Shown here: positions 8,714-17,668 of the stretch, in pieces | How positions within the stretch are numbered: the first letter of the stretch is position 1 | Layout: each line of letters begins with the position of its first letter | Assembly (NCBI GenBank): GCA_947494335.1 | Contig: CANLUT010000004.1 | Coordinates: 124,001 to 188,000 of the forward strand | Length of the DNA stretch: 64,000 nt | Source: Oligoflexales bacterium | GTDB taxonomy: Bacteria; Bdellovibrionota_B; Oligoflexia; Oligoflexales; RGVZ01 | Direction of reading: 5' to 3' | Position numbers and translations under genes: made by a program | Notes under the pieces: generated by a model | Told to the model about the DNA's origin: nothing | Database searches by the model: none | Seen by the model: only the letters and a program-made list of their open reading frames with translations

Positions 8714-10285
8714 TTAAGTGTGAACTTGAGGCTTCACCTCAAATCGCAACTTCTGATCACCTACACATAACAAACTACCCACGCCCAGTAATCTTGGCTC
8801 GTTTACGATCCATCCATTGATGCGATCTCGACCCGACTTAGCGGGCGAGTAGATTGCTTTCTGTCCATCAAGCCTGACAACACCATGATTAAACCATGCG
8901 ATCCCACGGCCTGAAATTCGTACGCCAGAATTTGGATAACGGCCAATCACAGTCTCACCTTTTCTCACTGGAATCGTCTGCCCAGCATTTTTACCGCCGA
9001 CAACAACAAAACGTGCAACTGTTTCCGACTTACGAAAAGGACAATCTGAGTGATCAAGGGCGACACGACTTGAACACGTCTGACATGAAACGGTGTGACT
9101 ATGTCGGCGAATGACACGAACAGACCAGGCCACCAAAATAACGCCCATCAGTATGATTAGAAAAATTGGAACGAGACCGACCCAATCAATCATTCCACCA
9201 CTGTCTTCTTTATTGGGGCCTGTTCGAGGATCTACCGGATCAGACTTTACAAACGCCTTCGTCAGGGACGGCATAAAAAATCCTACATTGAACACCGGAC
9301 TTTCAAAGACCTCACTATGGTAAGAAATCTTGACCTTCACCTCAAGCGGCTGATCTTCCAAAGCAATTTCAGGAGTATCAAATTCTATCGCGTACTCATT
9401 GTTTAGATTGGCTATCAAATTTTTAGTAGCGGCATACATCTCAACGGGACCATTAACCCGGTGATAGTGACCGCCGCTTTCTAATGCCGTACTAGCTAGG
9501 TCAATCACCTGACCACCAAACGGCTTACCGAAGGCAATAACATAGACCCGGACGCCCTGATCGATCAAAGATCTCCAGCAATTCTCCGCACGATATCGCT
9601 CCGTTGATTGTGCGTCACCCGGACTCGTATAAATAATTAAAACTTTTTGATCTCCCTTTGTAAACTTCGAGAGATTCCATGCCGAAAAACGCTCCGAGGC
9701 AACGCACAATGTATCGGTTAACGAGGGACCTTCACCTTCTGGCTCAAGAGACTGAAGCTGCTGAATTATCCGATTTATGTTATCGCCTTTTTCAGGATTT
9801 ACGTCGGCTATGATGCGTCCGCTATCCTGAGACACTGCGGCAAGTGTCATATACTCCGCTGGCAGCGCCTTGATGACATCACCAATCTGACTTTTAAGTT
9901 CCATCACTCCGTTGCCATTCAAATGGCGATGAAGAGCAAACCCAACATACAATGCACGATGAAGTTCAGCCCCGCCCTGGCCATGCAAAAGGAGAGACTT
10001 AGGTTCAATCGGAGCAGTTGCAGAATTTGTAAATTCGACACGAACCATGGAGCGGTCGATCGTAGTTATGGGGAAACGAAGATCGCCGTCGCGCTCCTGC
10101 GCGCTGAAAATAACTCTCAAGCGACTATCATTGACTGAATTGACATGTTTAATTTCCGCAACGCGAGATACAGATTTATTTTTTTCATTTTTTGATTGGC
10201 TTTGTGCAAATAAAGGAGCTTGAACACATGCAAAAGCGCAGGTGAAACGAATAACCCTAGAAAGAAAGGTTAATAACGAAACCAT
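8714..10285 (-). CDS. Exported VWA-like domain protein with TM segment and cytoplasmic FHA domain
   Basis: 523 residues. Residues 1-27 form a signal peptide ending FAQ. Residues about 95-300 read like a von Willebrand A fold (VLIIYTSPGDA, VRVYVIAFG, then GGHYHRV), but I do not see an intact DxSxS metal site. Residues about 366-389 are a transmembrane helix. After it comes a small cluster with CxxC and one more Cys (401-415) that could bind metal. A degenerate FHA domain follows (about 425-515: VIGRYPNSGVRISG, then NHGVV). Predicted topology is VWA-like in the periplasm and FHA in the cytoplasm. It overlaps the upstream double-FHA gene by 16 bases and touches the downstream FHA-transglycosylase gene. 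FHA call good, VWA call moderate. Confidence 0.75.
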   Translation of the reverse strand: MVSLLTFLSRVIRFTCAFACVQAPLFAQSQSKNEKNKSVSRVAEIKHVNSVNDSRLRVIFSAQERDGDLRFPITTIDRSMVRVEFTNSATAPIEPKSLLLHGQGGAELHRALYVGFALHRHLNGNGVMELKSQIGDVIKALPAEYMTLAAVSQDSGRIIADVNPEKGDNINRIIQQLQSLEPEGEGPSLTDTLCVASERFSAWNLSKFTKGDQKVLIIYTSPGDAQSTERYRAENCWRSLIDQGVRVYVIAFGKPFGGQVIDLASTALESGGHYHRVNGPVEMYAATKNLIANLNNEYAIEFDTPEIALEDQPLEVKVKISYHSEVFESPVFNVGFFMPSLTKAFVKSDPVDPRTGPNKEDSGGMIDWVGLVPIFLIILMGVILVAWSVRVIRRHSHTVSCQTCSSRVALDHSDCPFRKSETVARFVVVGGKNAGQTIPVRKGETVIGRYPNSGVRISGRGIAWFNHGVVRLDGQKAIYSPAKSGRDRINGWIVNEPRLLGVGSLLCVGDQKLRFEVKPQVHT

Positions 10286-11094
10286 TTTATGTATCCTTCT
10301 AAACCGCCGACACGAATCGAGTCTGAATCATGAACATGGTCCCCAGCTTTAGCCGGTTGATCATTGATAAAGATTATTGTTCCGGGGGTTATTTCCTTAA
10401 TCTTTCCTTCGCCTGCACCGGCATCCAGCACAAAAGCAATTCGCCCCAAGTCAGGATCAGCGATAGCGACCTCAAGTCCGGCCTCTGATCCAATCCTGTT
10501 GCTTCCACTTATGAGTCGGAAATCCTGTCCAATCGTAGGCCCATTCGATATGACCACCCAACCACAAACGCTCTCATGGTGAGCTGGTTGATTGGGCATA
10601 AGAGTCGGATAAGGAGCTGAAGGAGGGCGATAACCTGGGGAGAATTGTTCAACGCGACGGAAAATACAATGCAACTCTCCAAAGGAGATAAGACAACCAT
10701 CGTTAATTTTCGTTTCAGATGAAATGACAGAATTGTTGATTTTCAGAATTCTCTCTGCAGACCGTGGAGTTACAGAGGCTTCATCGGATCCAACCCTAAT
10801 ATTGGCATGCTGGCTACCAACACCAATTCCAGTAAGAACGACATCACTAAGCCATGAAGACCCAATCTTGGTTTCACCAATTGGCAAGCGCATATCCTCT
10901 CCACGGTGACAGCCGTTAAGAAAGACTAGCCAACCTCCAACTCTTGGACCATGAAACCCAACGGGACTTTGTACAGGGCTCAATGAGTGAGTCAGACCTT
11001 TCTGATGAATGTGGCCGACTCCCCAGTCACTCCGAGCTAGCATAGGGCAGGTTTCAAAATGCTTTTTCAAACGCGTCACCATCCATGGTTCCAA
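10270..11094 (-). CDS. Protein with two FHA-like domains
   Basis: 274 residues, no signal peptide or membrane span, so probably cytoplasmic. Two related segments, about 50-140 and 175-274, each begin with GWLVF or GWVVI, continue with a GxDxRL(P/I) strand, a G-S or R-I-G-S turn and a dense set of short beta strands, as in FHA domains. The first retains GSQHANI, the position of the FHA SxxH core. The second lacks it and may be structural only. First gene of the FHA operon, overlapping the next by 16 bases. No kinase gene lies in the window, so any phosphothreonine signal must come from elsewhere. Start chosen at the first ATG; ATG 11082 is possible. Confidence 0.65.
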   Translation of the reverse strand: MEPWMVTRLKKHFETCPMLARSDWGVGHIHQKGLTHSLSPVQSPVGFHGPRVGGWLVFLNGCHRGEDMRLPIGETKIGSSWLSDVVLTGIGVGSQHANIRVGSDEASVTPRSAERILKINNSVISSETKINDGCLISFGELHCIFRRVEQFSPGYRPPSAPYPTLMPNQPAHHESVCGWVVISNGPTIGQDFRLISGSNRIGSEAGLEVAIADPDLGRIAFVLDAGAGEGKIKEITPGTIIFINDQPAKAGDHVHDSDSIRVGGLEGYIKWFRY

Positions 11095-11258
11095 CCGAAC
11101 TTATGACAATAAAATCCGATGGTTTGTTATCGGGATGGTGTGACTGTGGGTTTAGACTGAGCGCCTCCACAAAGGCACTAAATCAAATAATTTCATAGAG
11201 TTGGCTATATTTTTCAGGCCGAGGATGCGCCCTCTCGAGCAGGTTTTCCCAAAAAGTA

Positions 11259-12092
11259 TCATGGGTTTTGCTTGTTTTTACGACCCTGCAAACGTTGCCT
11301 TGAAACTTCGAAAGCAAAGATACCCGCGGCGACAGAAACATTTAAACTGTCACAAACTCCTTGCATGGGGATGACAACTTTCGTGTGAACCCGTCCAAGT
11401 AAGGCGTCACTAAGTCCGAATGCCTCACTTCCAAAAATCATTGCCATTGGTCCACTCAATTCAGATTCATTCAAACTGACGCTATCATTCTTCAGAGCAG
11501 CTGCGACCAACTTGATATTTTGTTTGGAAGAAAATTCTAAAAAATCTTCATTCTTTAGATAAAGAACTGGTACTGAAAAAACGCCGCCTAAACTTGAGCG
11601 AATGACGTTGGCGTTCCAAAGATCAATACTCTGTCCAAGAAGGATGACACCATGTACACCAAAGGCATCTGCTGTCCTCAACATCGCGCCAAGATTGCCC
11701 GGCTTTTCAACATTTTCCAAAACCAGCAGAAAGAAATGATCTCCTGAAGCACGATCGGTAATATCTTCTAGACGCCACGGTCTTGATGCAAAAACGCCAA
11801 TTAATCCATCTGATCCTTCCCGGGTTGCGATTTTAGCGAAGACCTGCTTCGACACTTCAATGGATTTTATTGCTGAAGTCTCGAAAATCCAATCTGCTGA
11901 TGCTGCCTCAGATAATTCTGGACAAATGTACAGTTCGGTCATTTTAAAACCAGATTTGATGGCTCGTTCAATTTCTCGACGACCTTCAACTATAAAAAAA
12001 TGATCAGCTCGCTCACCCTTGCGTTCTTTTAAACGCACAAGTTCTTTGATGGTGGGATTACTGGGGCTTGAGATATGCAGAGAAGCTCTCAA
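11259..12092 (-). CDS. TrmH/SpoU-family RNA 2'-O-ribose methyltransferase
   Basis: 277 residues. The N-terminal substrate-binding part (residues 1-100) has FFIVEGRREIERA and is followed by a SPOUT catalytic domain with ENVEKPGNLGAMLRTADAFG (motif 1), IFGSEAFGLS (motif 2) and MQGVCDSLNVSVAAGI (motif 3), the three knotted-fold signatures of SpoU enzymes. It probably methylates a ribose in rRNA or tRNA; the exact site cannot be told from sequence. Start is TTG 12092, with GGGAG about 8 bases upstream, two bases after the stop of the preceding methyltransferase gene, so the two form an operon. Confidence 0.9.
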   Translation of the reverse strand: MRASLHISSPSNPTIKELVRLKERKGERADHFFIVEGRREIERAIKSGFKMTELYICPELSEAASADWIFETSAIKSIEVSKQVFAKIATREGSDGLIGVFASRPWRLEDITDRASGDHFFLLVLENVEKPGNLGAMLRTADAFGVHGVILLGQSIDLWNANVIRSSLGGVFSVPVLYLKNEDFLEFSSKQNIKLVAAALKNDSVSLNESELSGPMAMIFGSEAFGLSDALLGRVHTKVVIPMQGVCDSLNVSVAAGIFAFEVSRQRLQGRKNKQNP

Positions 12093-12094
12093 GA

Positions 12095-12958
12095 CTACAA
12101 CTCCCGTCTCACAAACAGCGCACTTGCCCCGCTAGGGAGGACGCGACCAGAGCCTTCTTCGGCGATAATCATTTCCCGGATATCAAACGACCCATCGTTC
12201 TCACTTACAATGTCGAGTAACAAATTCTGCAATGCCATCGGCGTATAACCGTTACTGTGGCATGACAACAGAACGAAGAGATAATCCTCAGCTAAAATCT
12301 TCTTCAAATGATCTAATAAAGGAACCAAATGATCCTCAATCTGCCAAACTTCATTATTCGTTCCTCGCCCGAAGCTTGGAGGATCCAGGATGATGCCCTG
12401 ATATTTATTACCCCTCCGCACTTCTCGCTCAACGAATTTTTGCACATCGTCGACAATCCAACGAACAGGCTTGTCGTGCGCACCACTGGCATCAGCATTC
12501 TCCCGCGCCCACGCAACACTGGTTTTAGACGCATCAAGATGCACAACCTTGGCGCCAGCTGTCGCACAAGCGAGTGTGGATCCACCCGTGTACGCAAACA
12601 AGTTTAGAACATTGATGTCACGATTTTTACCACGCTCAAGAATTAACTCATGTAGCTTATCCCAATTAGCATCTTGCTCAGGGAAGATTCCCAGATGGCC
12701 AAAATCGGTGAGAGAGATCACCAATTTCACTGGGCCTTGCTGGATGGTCCACTTCTTTGGCAGATTGCGATTATGGATAGCCCACTTTCCGTCTCCACCA
12801 CTAAAACGCGTGAAGCTCGCATCCGCTTTCTTCCACACATCATCAGAAAGGCGCGGCATCCAAACCGCCTGCGCAGCCGGACGGACAAAGCGGTAAGGGC
12901 CAACCTGCTCTAACTTTTGGAAGTTGCCACTATCAATCAATTTATAGTCGTATTGCAT
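12095..12958 (-). CDS. Class I SAM-dependent methyltransferase, RlmI-like
   Basis: 287 residues. Resembles the catalytic domain of the COG1092 family (RlmI-type 23S rRNA m5C methyltransferases) but lacks the N-terminal PUA domain of the about 400-residue RlmI. Visible: VLNLFAYTGGSTLACATAGA (SAM-binding glycine loop), VVHLDASK with an acidic residue for the SAM ribose, and ILDPPSFGRG, the DPPSFGRG catalytic-loop signature. AAGGAG precedes the ATG by 9 bases. First gene of a two-gene methyltransferase operon. Substrate undetermined; rRNA is the likeliest by family. Confidence 0.85.
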   Translation of the reverse strand: MQYDYKLIDSGNFQKLEQVGPYRFVRPAAQAVWMPRLSDDVWKKADASFTRFSGGDGKWAIHNRNLPKKWTIQQGPVKLVISLTDFGHLGIFPEQDANWDKLHELILERGKNRDINVLNLFAYTGGSTLACATAGAKVVHLDASKTSVAWARENADASGAHDKPVRWIVDDVQKFVEREVRRGNKYQGIILDPPSFGRGTNNEVWQIEDHLVPLLDHLKKILAEDYLFVLLSCHSNGYTPMALQNLLLDIVSENDGSFDIREMIIAEEGSGRVLPSGASALFVRREL

Positions 12959-13002
12959 CCCGAACAGCTCCTTAACGAGCGCCTATAAACCATGAAATTC
13001 CC

Positions 13003-13031
13003 TTGAAATCAATAAAATACCGCCTTATACT
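13003..13031 (+). promoter_or_regulatory. Predicted sigma70-type promoter of the FabK-like gene
   Basis: TTGAAA at 13003-13008, a 17-base spacer and TATACT at 13026-13031: close to consensus with ideal spacing, 41 bases before the start codon of the flavoprotein gene. Confidence 0.65.
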
Positions 13032-13071
13032 CCGCGCCTTGAACTAAGAAAACACGCTCGAGGACGCATCA

Positions 13072-14034
13072 ATGAGCACAGGTGGACCCGACCTTTCAAA
13101 TAACCGAATTGTAAAGCTATTTGGCACCCGCCTACCCATCATTCAAGCGGGAATGGTTTGGGTCTCCGGCGGAAAGCTTGCGGCTTCCGCAGCCAATGCC
13201 GGCGCCCTTGGAATTATCGGGGCCGGTTCGATGAAACCGGAATTGCTGAAACAACACATCGAAAAAGCCAAAAGCCTGACCAAAAAGCCCTTGGCCGTAA
13301 ACCTCCCCCTTCTTTACCACGGCATTGAAGACCAAATCAGAGTTTGTTTGGACTCCGGAATTCGCATCTTTTTTACTTCAGCTGGTAGCCCTAAAAAATA
13401 TACGCCCATGCTCAAAGCCAACAACTGTATCGTTGTGCACGTAACATCGACGCCGGAGCTTGCAAAAAAGTGTGAAGACGCCGGGGTTGACGCTGTCGTG
13501 GCTGAAGGTTTTGAAGCAGGTGGACATAACGGTCGCGATGAGATTACTACATTAGTTCTGATTCCTCAGGTCGTTGATGCTGTCAAGATTCCGGTAATTG
13601 CAGCCGGCGGCATTGCTGATGGTCGTCAAATGGCTGCCGCTCTCTGCCTTGGCGCCGAGGGCGTTCAGATAGGCAGTCGCTTTGCTGCAACTATTGAAAG
13701 CTCTGCCCATGATAATTTCAAAAAAGCGATCGTCGCCGCTACGCCAGCATCAACAATGCTCGTGATGAAGAAGTCTGTGCCTGTACGCCTTTTGAAAAAT
13801 AAGTTTTACGACGGCGTCAGTAAATTGGAAGAACGCGGCGCAACAGCTGAAGAATTAGAACAATTTCTTGGCAAAGGCCGCGCAAAAGCTGGCATGCTTG
13901 ATGGTGACATGGACGAAGGCGAGCTGGAGATTGGACAGGTTGCCGGCATGATCAAGGATATTCCAACCTGTAAGCAACTGGTCGACCGATTGATGGCTGA
14001 ATATCAGCATGCTGTATCTCGTTTGCCTAACTGA
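13072..14034 (+). CDS. FabK / nitronate monooxygenase family flavoprotein
   Basis: 320 residues, the usual length of FabK (enoyl-ACP reductase II). TIM-barrel FMN enzyme: PIIQAGMVWVSG at the N-terminus, VAEGFEAGGHNG in the middle (the EAGGHxG FMN/catalytic His signature) and VIAAGGIADGR followed by GAEGVQIGSRF, the phosphate-binding end. FabK reduces enoyl-ACP in fatty-acid elongation; close relatives oxidise nitronates. The two are hard to separate by eye, but the following gene encodes a flavin/NAD(P) reductase transcribed with it, which could supply electrons. It has its own promoter at 13003-13031 and is divergent from the methyltransferase operon. Confidence 0.85.
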   Translation: MSTGGPDLSNNRIVKLFGTRLPIIQAGMVWVSGGKLAASAANAGALGIIGAGSMKPELLKQHIEKAKSLTKKPLAVNLPLLYHGIEDQIRVCLDSGIRIFFTSAGSPKKYTPMLKANNCIVVHVTSTPELAKKCEDAGVDAVVAEGFEAGGHNGRDEITTLVLIPQVVDAVKIPVIAAGGIADGRQMAAALCLGAEGVQIGSRFAATIESSAHDNFKKAIVAATPASTMLVMKKSVPVRLLKNKFYDGVSKLEERGATAEELEQFLGKGRAKAGMLDGDMDEGELEIGQVAGMIKDIPTCKQLVDRLMAEYQHAVSRLPN

Positions 14035-14054
14035 ACGAAATCGCGGAGCATCTC

Positions 14055-14822
14055 ATGGATAACACAAATCGCAGAGTGAAACGTGGATGGATGAATCTCA
14101 GGGTCGTCGATGTTATCGAGGAAACTCACGACACAAAAACCTTTGTCATGGTTGATGCCGACGAAGGCGGTAGGCCCTGGGACTATTGGGCTGGTCAATA
14201 TTTAACTTTCAGATTTGATGATGTCGCAGATAAACCAATTGTTCGAAGCTACACAATGTCATCATCACCCAACCAGGGTGAGACCTGTGCTTTCACTGTG
14301 AAGCGTGTCGAAAAAGGCCTGATATCCAACTGGCTCTGTGACAACGTGAAAGTTGGAAGCATTTTACGCGCACGAGGTCCGATTGGCCGCTTCATCTATG
14401 AAGCAGGAAAAGATTTGAGTCATCTCGTCATGGTCGCAGCTGGCAGCGGGGTCACTCCCTTTGTTAGCATCATGCGTGAATATGCAAAAAAGATTGGCGA
14501 GCCTAATTCTCCCAAAAAAATGACGCTTCTTGTCTCATATCGAAGTCGAAAAGATTTGATTTTAGAAGAGGATTTGAAGGCTTTAAGTCAGACACATGGT
14601 TGTCAGGTTTTTATAACGCTCTCACGTGATAACGAGGCACCACCAGAGTTCTGGCAAGGCCGAATCTCGGCTGAGATGATTTCAAAATCAATAAGCGGAA
14701 ACTATAAGGACTGTACATTTATGTCCTGCGGCCCCACAGCGATCATGGATTTAACCGGCAAGGTTGCTCGCGATGGTGGAGTACCTGAGACCCAAATCAA
14801 AACTGAGTCGTTTGAATCTTGA
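14055..14822 (+). CDS. Ferredoxin-NAD(P)H reductase-type flavin oxidoreductase
   Basis: 255 residues. FAD-binding barrel (about 10-110) with GQYLTFRF and the RSYTMSSSP FAD signature, then an NAD(P)-binding domain beginning MVAAGSGVTPFVSIM and ending in FMSCGPTAIMD. This is the layout of phenol-hydroxylase/flavohaemoprotein reductase modules. It stops after the NAD domain: the C-terminal plant-type 2Fe-2S domain of many relatives is missing. It starts 20 bases after the FabK-like gene (GCGGAGCATCTC before ATG), so the pair is co-transcribed. Electron acceptor unknown; the upstream flavoprotein is the obvious candidate. Confidence 0.85.
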   Translation: MDNTNRRVKRGWMNLRVVDVIEETHDTKTFVMVDADEGGRPWDYWAGQYLTFRFDDVADKPIVRSYTMSSSPNQGETCAFTVKRVEKGLISNWLCDNVKVGSILRARGPIGRFIYEAGKDLSHLVMVAAGSGVTPFVSIMREYAKKIGEPNSPKKMTLLVSYRSRKDLILEEDLKALSQTHGCQVFITLSRDNEAPPEFWQGRISAEMISKSISGNYKDCTFMSCGPTAIMDLTGKVARDGGVPETQIKTESFES

Positions 14823-14892
14823 TACGTCCCTCGGCCAAATTATATTAGCGCGCACCAAAATCTTTTCAAACCGGTGCTTGAACTCCGTATAT

Positions 14893-14931
14893 ATAAAAGC
14901 GGCGGTCAAAGGTGCTTTACCTTTGACCGCC
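14893..14931 (-). terminator. Rho-independent terminator of the lipoprotein metalloprotease gene
   Basis: Perfect 13-bp inverted repeat (arms 14901-14913 and 14919-14931, loop GCTTT). Reading on the minus strand the stem is followed by GCTTTTATAT, a U-rich tail. On the plus strand it is followed by A and G, so it serves the minus-strand gene ending at 14998. Confidence 0.8.
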
Positions 14932-14997
14932 AAAGAGAGAAGGAGAACAATCACCCTCAAGAACAGAATGTTATTTACATTCTGGATAGAGGCACTT

Positions 14998-16356
14998 TTA
15001 AAAGCTCAGCACTCGTTTGGTCCAAGCATCACCCATTAGATCTTTGATCGCTTTACGAACATTGGCACCGTCAGCTGCCGTTTGAAAGTTTTGCATCTTG
15101 ATCCATGCCTTGGATCCGGACCAGATACTTTCTTTCCTGGCTTCATTCATCCACTTCACGCTTTCCTCCATGATCATGGCGTAAGTCGCCTTGAACTGTT
15201 TATTGGTCGCAAGGTACTGAGGATCGACATTCTTGATGGAAAGAATGGAAGCGGAGCAGTAGTACATAAAATCAACCAGACCTTCTATTGGGTCTGCATT
15301 GTCAGCCGGATTCCAGCGACCAGCACGTTGGATCTCGACAGCAGAACGTGTCGTACCAACATATGCATTCCACTCATCGAAGAAATACAACGTGTTAGTC
15401 CAAGATCTGGCTTGCTCAACAAGGTAAAGATTATAGCGACTGGCCGATAATTGACGGAAGCTTGCACCAATATGATTTTTCACGTCTCGTGAGTTTTCGA
15501 TAGGCTCAATGACGTAGGAGCCTTTGCCATTTTCGAGGTAAAAGAATGCGTCCTTTTGGCTGGTTCTGTTGCGCATAGCGTTGTGTAAACCATGCAGTGT
15601 TTCATGAGTATGAGTTGAGGGCCCAGTCTGGAAATCTCTTTCACCGGCTGGAGTATGAGTCATCACATCTTTGTAGAAAACGCTTCCATAATCGGTTCCA
15701 GAAAATGCATAGGAAGCAACGTCGGTGAAAACGATATCCTTACGGTAGTCATAATCCGCTGACGGTTGTCCAGACTGCGTCGTTGGACTACCATCTTGAG
15801 CAATATCAACCCCAATTTCGGCGTCAGACTCTGTAATTGTTGGAACAGGAACAGTTTGACCATCAATCATCAGATCTTTTTGACCATCCGCGGTCACGTA
15901 AAGCAAAGTTGTAACCTGAATCTTGGATACCCTGGTTTTCTCGATGGGGATCTCTGTTCTTCGACCCTCAATATCATTGGTCAAATAGACTTTTTCAAGC
16001 TTTGTACCGGTGGCATCAACCTTACCGAGAGAGAGAATCAGCGTGTAGGAGCAGGCCTGGCGAATCTTCTCGTTGGCGAGAGTCGGGCCGCTTCCATCGA
16101 TCTTACCAGCAACTTTAGTGATTGTCGTACCAGTCACACCCTGATCGCAGGTACCTGGTTCAATACTTAAATTGAAGGCGTTGATCTTGTCTGGTGCTAC
16201 ATAAGCCTTTAGCCGATCGGGGATTGGCATTGTGATCGATGATATGCGGGAGCCTTTTCGGGCCCCCAGACCCTCTGCCTCTGGAGCTACACCGCAGGAT
16301 GCGATGAGTGTCATTGCCGCAGTCGCAATGGCGATCATGTTAACGTTGGTGCTCAT
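14998..16356 (-). CDS. Predicted lipoprotein zinc metallopeptidase (HExxH), family not recognised
   Basis: About 452 residues. Starts at ATG 16356, preceded by an excellent GGAGGA; the frame extends further upstream but without a better start. Residues 1-19 are a lipoprotein signal with lipobox LIASC, so the mature protein is lipid-anchored in the envelope. The motif HETLHGLH (HETLH at 251-255) is a candidate zinc-binding HExxH site, and FFDEWNAYVG some 85 residues later could provide the third, glutamate ligand as in gluzincins. No named peptidase family recognised. A second lipoprotein at 61416-62837 has HExxH at the same residue number. Single gene with its own terminator, divergent from the lipoprotein hydrolase gene. 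Confidence 0.65.
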   Translation of the reverse strand: MSTNVNMIAIATAAMTLIASCGVAPEAEGLGARKGSRISSITMPIPDRLKAYVAPDKINAFNLSIEPGTCDQGVTGTTITKVAGKIDGSGPTLANEKIRQACSYTLILSLGKVDATGTKLEKVYLTNDIEGRRTEIPIEKTRVSKIQVTTLLYVTADGQKDLMIDGQTVPVPTITESDAEIGVDIAQDGSPTTQSGQPSADYDYRKDIVFTDVASYAFSGTDYGSVFYKDVMTHTPAGERDFQTGPSTHTHETLHGLHNAMRNRTSQKDAFFYLENGKGSYVIEPIENSRDVKNHIGASFRQLSASRYNLYLVEQARSWTNTLYFFDEWNAYVGTTRSAVEIQRAGRWNPADNADPIEGLVDFMYYCSASILSIKNVDPQYLATNKQFKATYAMIMEESVKWMNEARKESIWSGSKAWIKMQNFQTAADGANVRKAIKDLMGDAWTKRVLSF

Positions 16357-16718
16357 GATATTCCTCCAGGGGTCTAGGATAGAAGCCTTCAGCAAATCTT
16401 GGTTTAGTGCCTTAATAAGCAAAATTTCGGCCAACGCTCTATTTCGATTAAATATCTGTTATCACTAGAAAAATAGGCAATAAGATCGACTTATCAGTCA
16501 CTTGCCTTTACATCCTGTCTAAAGCCTGAACAGAGGCTCATAGGCCAGTGGACAGATCGTAGCCTTAGCTCATCCTGAGGCTAGAACCTGATCCAGAAAT
16601 GGGGGCATAAGCTGTAAGATGTTAATAAAAATGGTTAAATTTACTATTGAATTTATAAAATTTTAATGTATTTTAAGTTCACAATTCTAAGAATTTAATA
16701 CTAAAGGGGGTAATTCCC
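16357..16718. promoter_or_regulatory. 362-base divergent intergenic region, AT-rich
   Basis: No gene seen. It holds two short AGCCT/AGGCT stem-loops (16523-16538 and 16561-16582). Nearer the plus-strand gene is a strongly AT-rich stretch (about 16620-16700) with a possible promoter, TTGAAT at 16647-16652, 16-base spacer, TATTTT at 16669-16674. A weak minus-strand candidate is TTGCCT (16480-16475), 18-base spacer, GATATT (16456-16451). Both lipoprotein genes start from here. Confidence 0.4.
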
Positions 16719-17636
16719 GTGAGTCCACGAAACAGCTTCATTTTGTCATCCTTCATTGCTGCCATGTTTGTTGCAAGCTGCGGGTCTCAAGGGACCTCAG
16801 AACTTAGAGACAAGATCGCCAGTCCCTTTGCATCGTCTCGCAAAGCTCCTCAAACTCCAGTGGAGCAGCAACCTCCCATGCCGATACCAGCTCCGTCTCC
16901 CGTAACACCACAACCGCAGACGCCGGTGGTGGGAGACCCGTACATCAACCAGATGCCAGGATCGGGGATTAATTATATGAACTCGGCCTCGACGCTTTAC
17001 GTCGTCATGGCTGGTAATGCGACTTGTAATCCCCTCGAGTTTAAGGAGCCTTACCCAGGTTTGATCAAGACTGGCCTCAGTTATTCATTTATCAAACACC
17101 TGGTTGAATCCCGTTACGTGACTCCGAGCGATAACATCATTTTCTCGTGTTACGATCCGTTCAGTCCGACAATGCGGGTTTATGATGTTCGCAATAACCC
17201 TCAAAGCGTGGCGATCGACCAAGCCGAGTTCGACAACATTGTATTACCGCAAGTTCCTAACTACTCGCGCGTGGTTGTGATGGGACATTCCTATGGCGGA
17301 TGGAGAGCCATGAAGTTAGTGTCCTCTCCTCAATTTCAAAGCGTAGGCCGTGGCAACGCGACGCTCATCACCATCGACCCAATCAGCAAAACTAATTGCA
17401 ACACCCCCTTAGATAAGGGCTGCCGCATGGCACCTACTGATTTCGATCCGGGAGAACTTGTGACTTTGAATTCGCGCACAAAATGGCTTAACGCCGTTCA
17501 GGCACCAGGTATCGTCATTGGTTCTGACGCCATGCCAGCAGCTCATGCAAATGTGAAGCTAGCTGGTACAAATCACTTTTTGATTGTTTACGATGCTCGC
17601 CTGTGGATCGCAATCAACGAGGTACTCAAATTTTAA
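16719..17636 (+). CDS. Lipoprotein alpha/beta hydrolase (lipase/esterase-like)
   Basis: 305 residues, GTG start 8 bases after AAAGGGGG. Residues 1-21 are a lipoprotein signal with lipobox VASC. A Pro/Gln-rich linker (about 45-75) suggests a tether spanning away from the membrane. Then a hydrolase domain with VVMGHSYGGW, the Gly-x-Ser-x-Gly nucleophile elbow; an Asp in TIDPIS and a His in GTNHFL are candidates for the rest of the triad. Four Cys residues in the mature domain could pair in the periplasm. Substrate unknown. Divergent from the lipoprotein metallopeptidase gene, suggesting two related envelope-surface hydrolases. Confidence 0.7.
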   Translation: MSPRNSFILSSFIAAMFVASCGSQGTSELRDKIASPFASSRKAPQTPVEQQPPMPIPAPSPVTPQPQTPVVGDPYINQMPGSGINYMNSASTLYVVMAGNATCNPLEFKEPYPGLIKTGLSYSFIKHLVESRYVTPSDNIIFSCYDPFSPTMRVYDVRNNPQSVAIDQAEFDNIVLPQVPNYSRVVVMGHSYGGWRAMKLVSSPQFQSVGRGNATLITIDPISKTNCNTPLDKGCRMAPTDFDPGELVTLNSRTKWLNAVQAPGIVIGSDAMPAAHANVKLAGTNHFLIVYDARLWIAINEVLKF

Positions 17637-17668
17637 CGACAGACTTAACTCTTGGCTTGTAGGACCGC

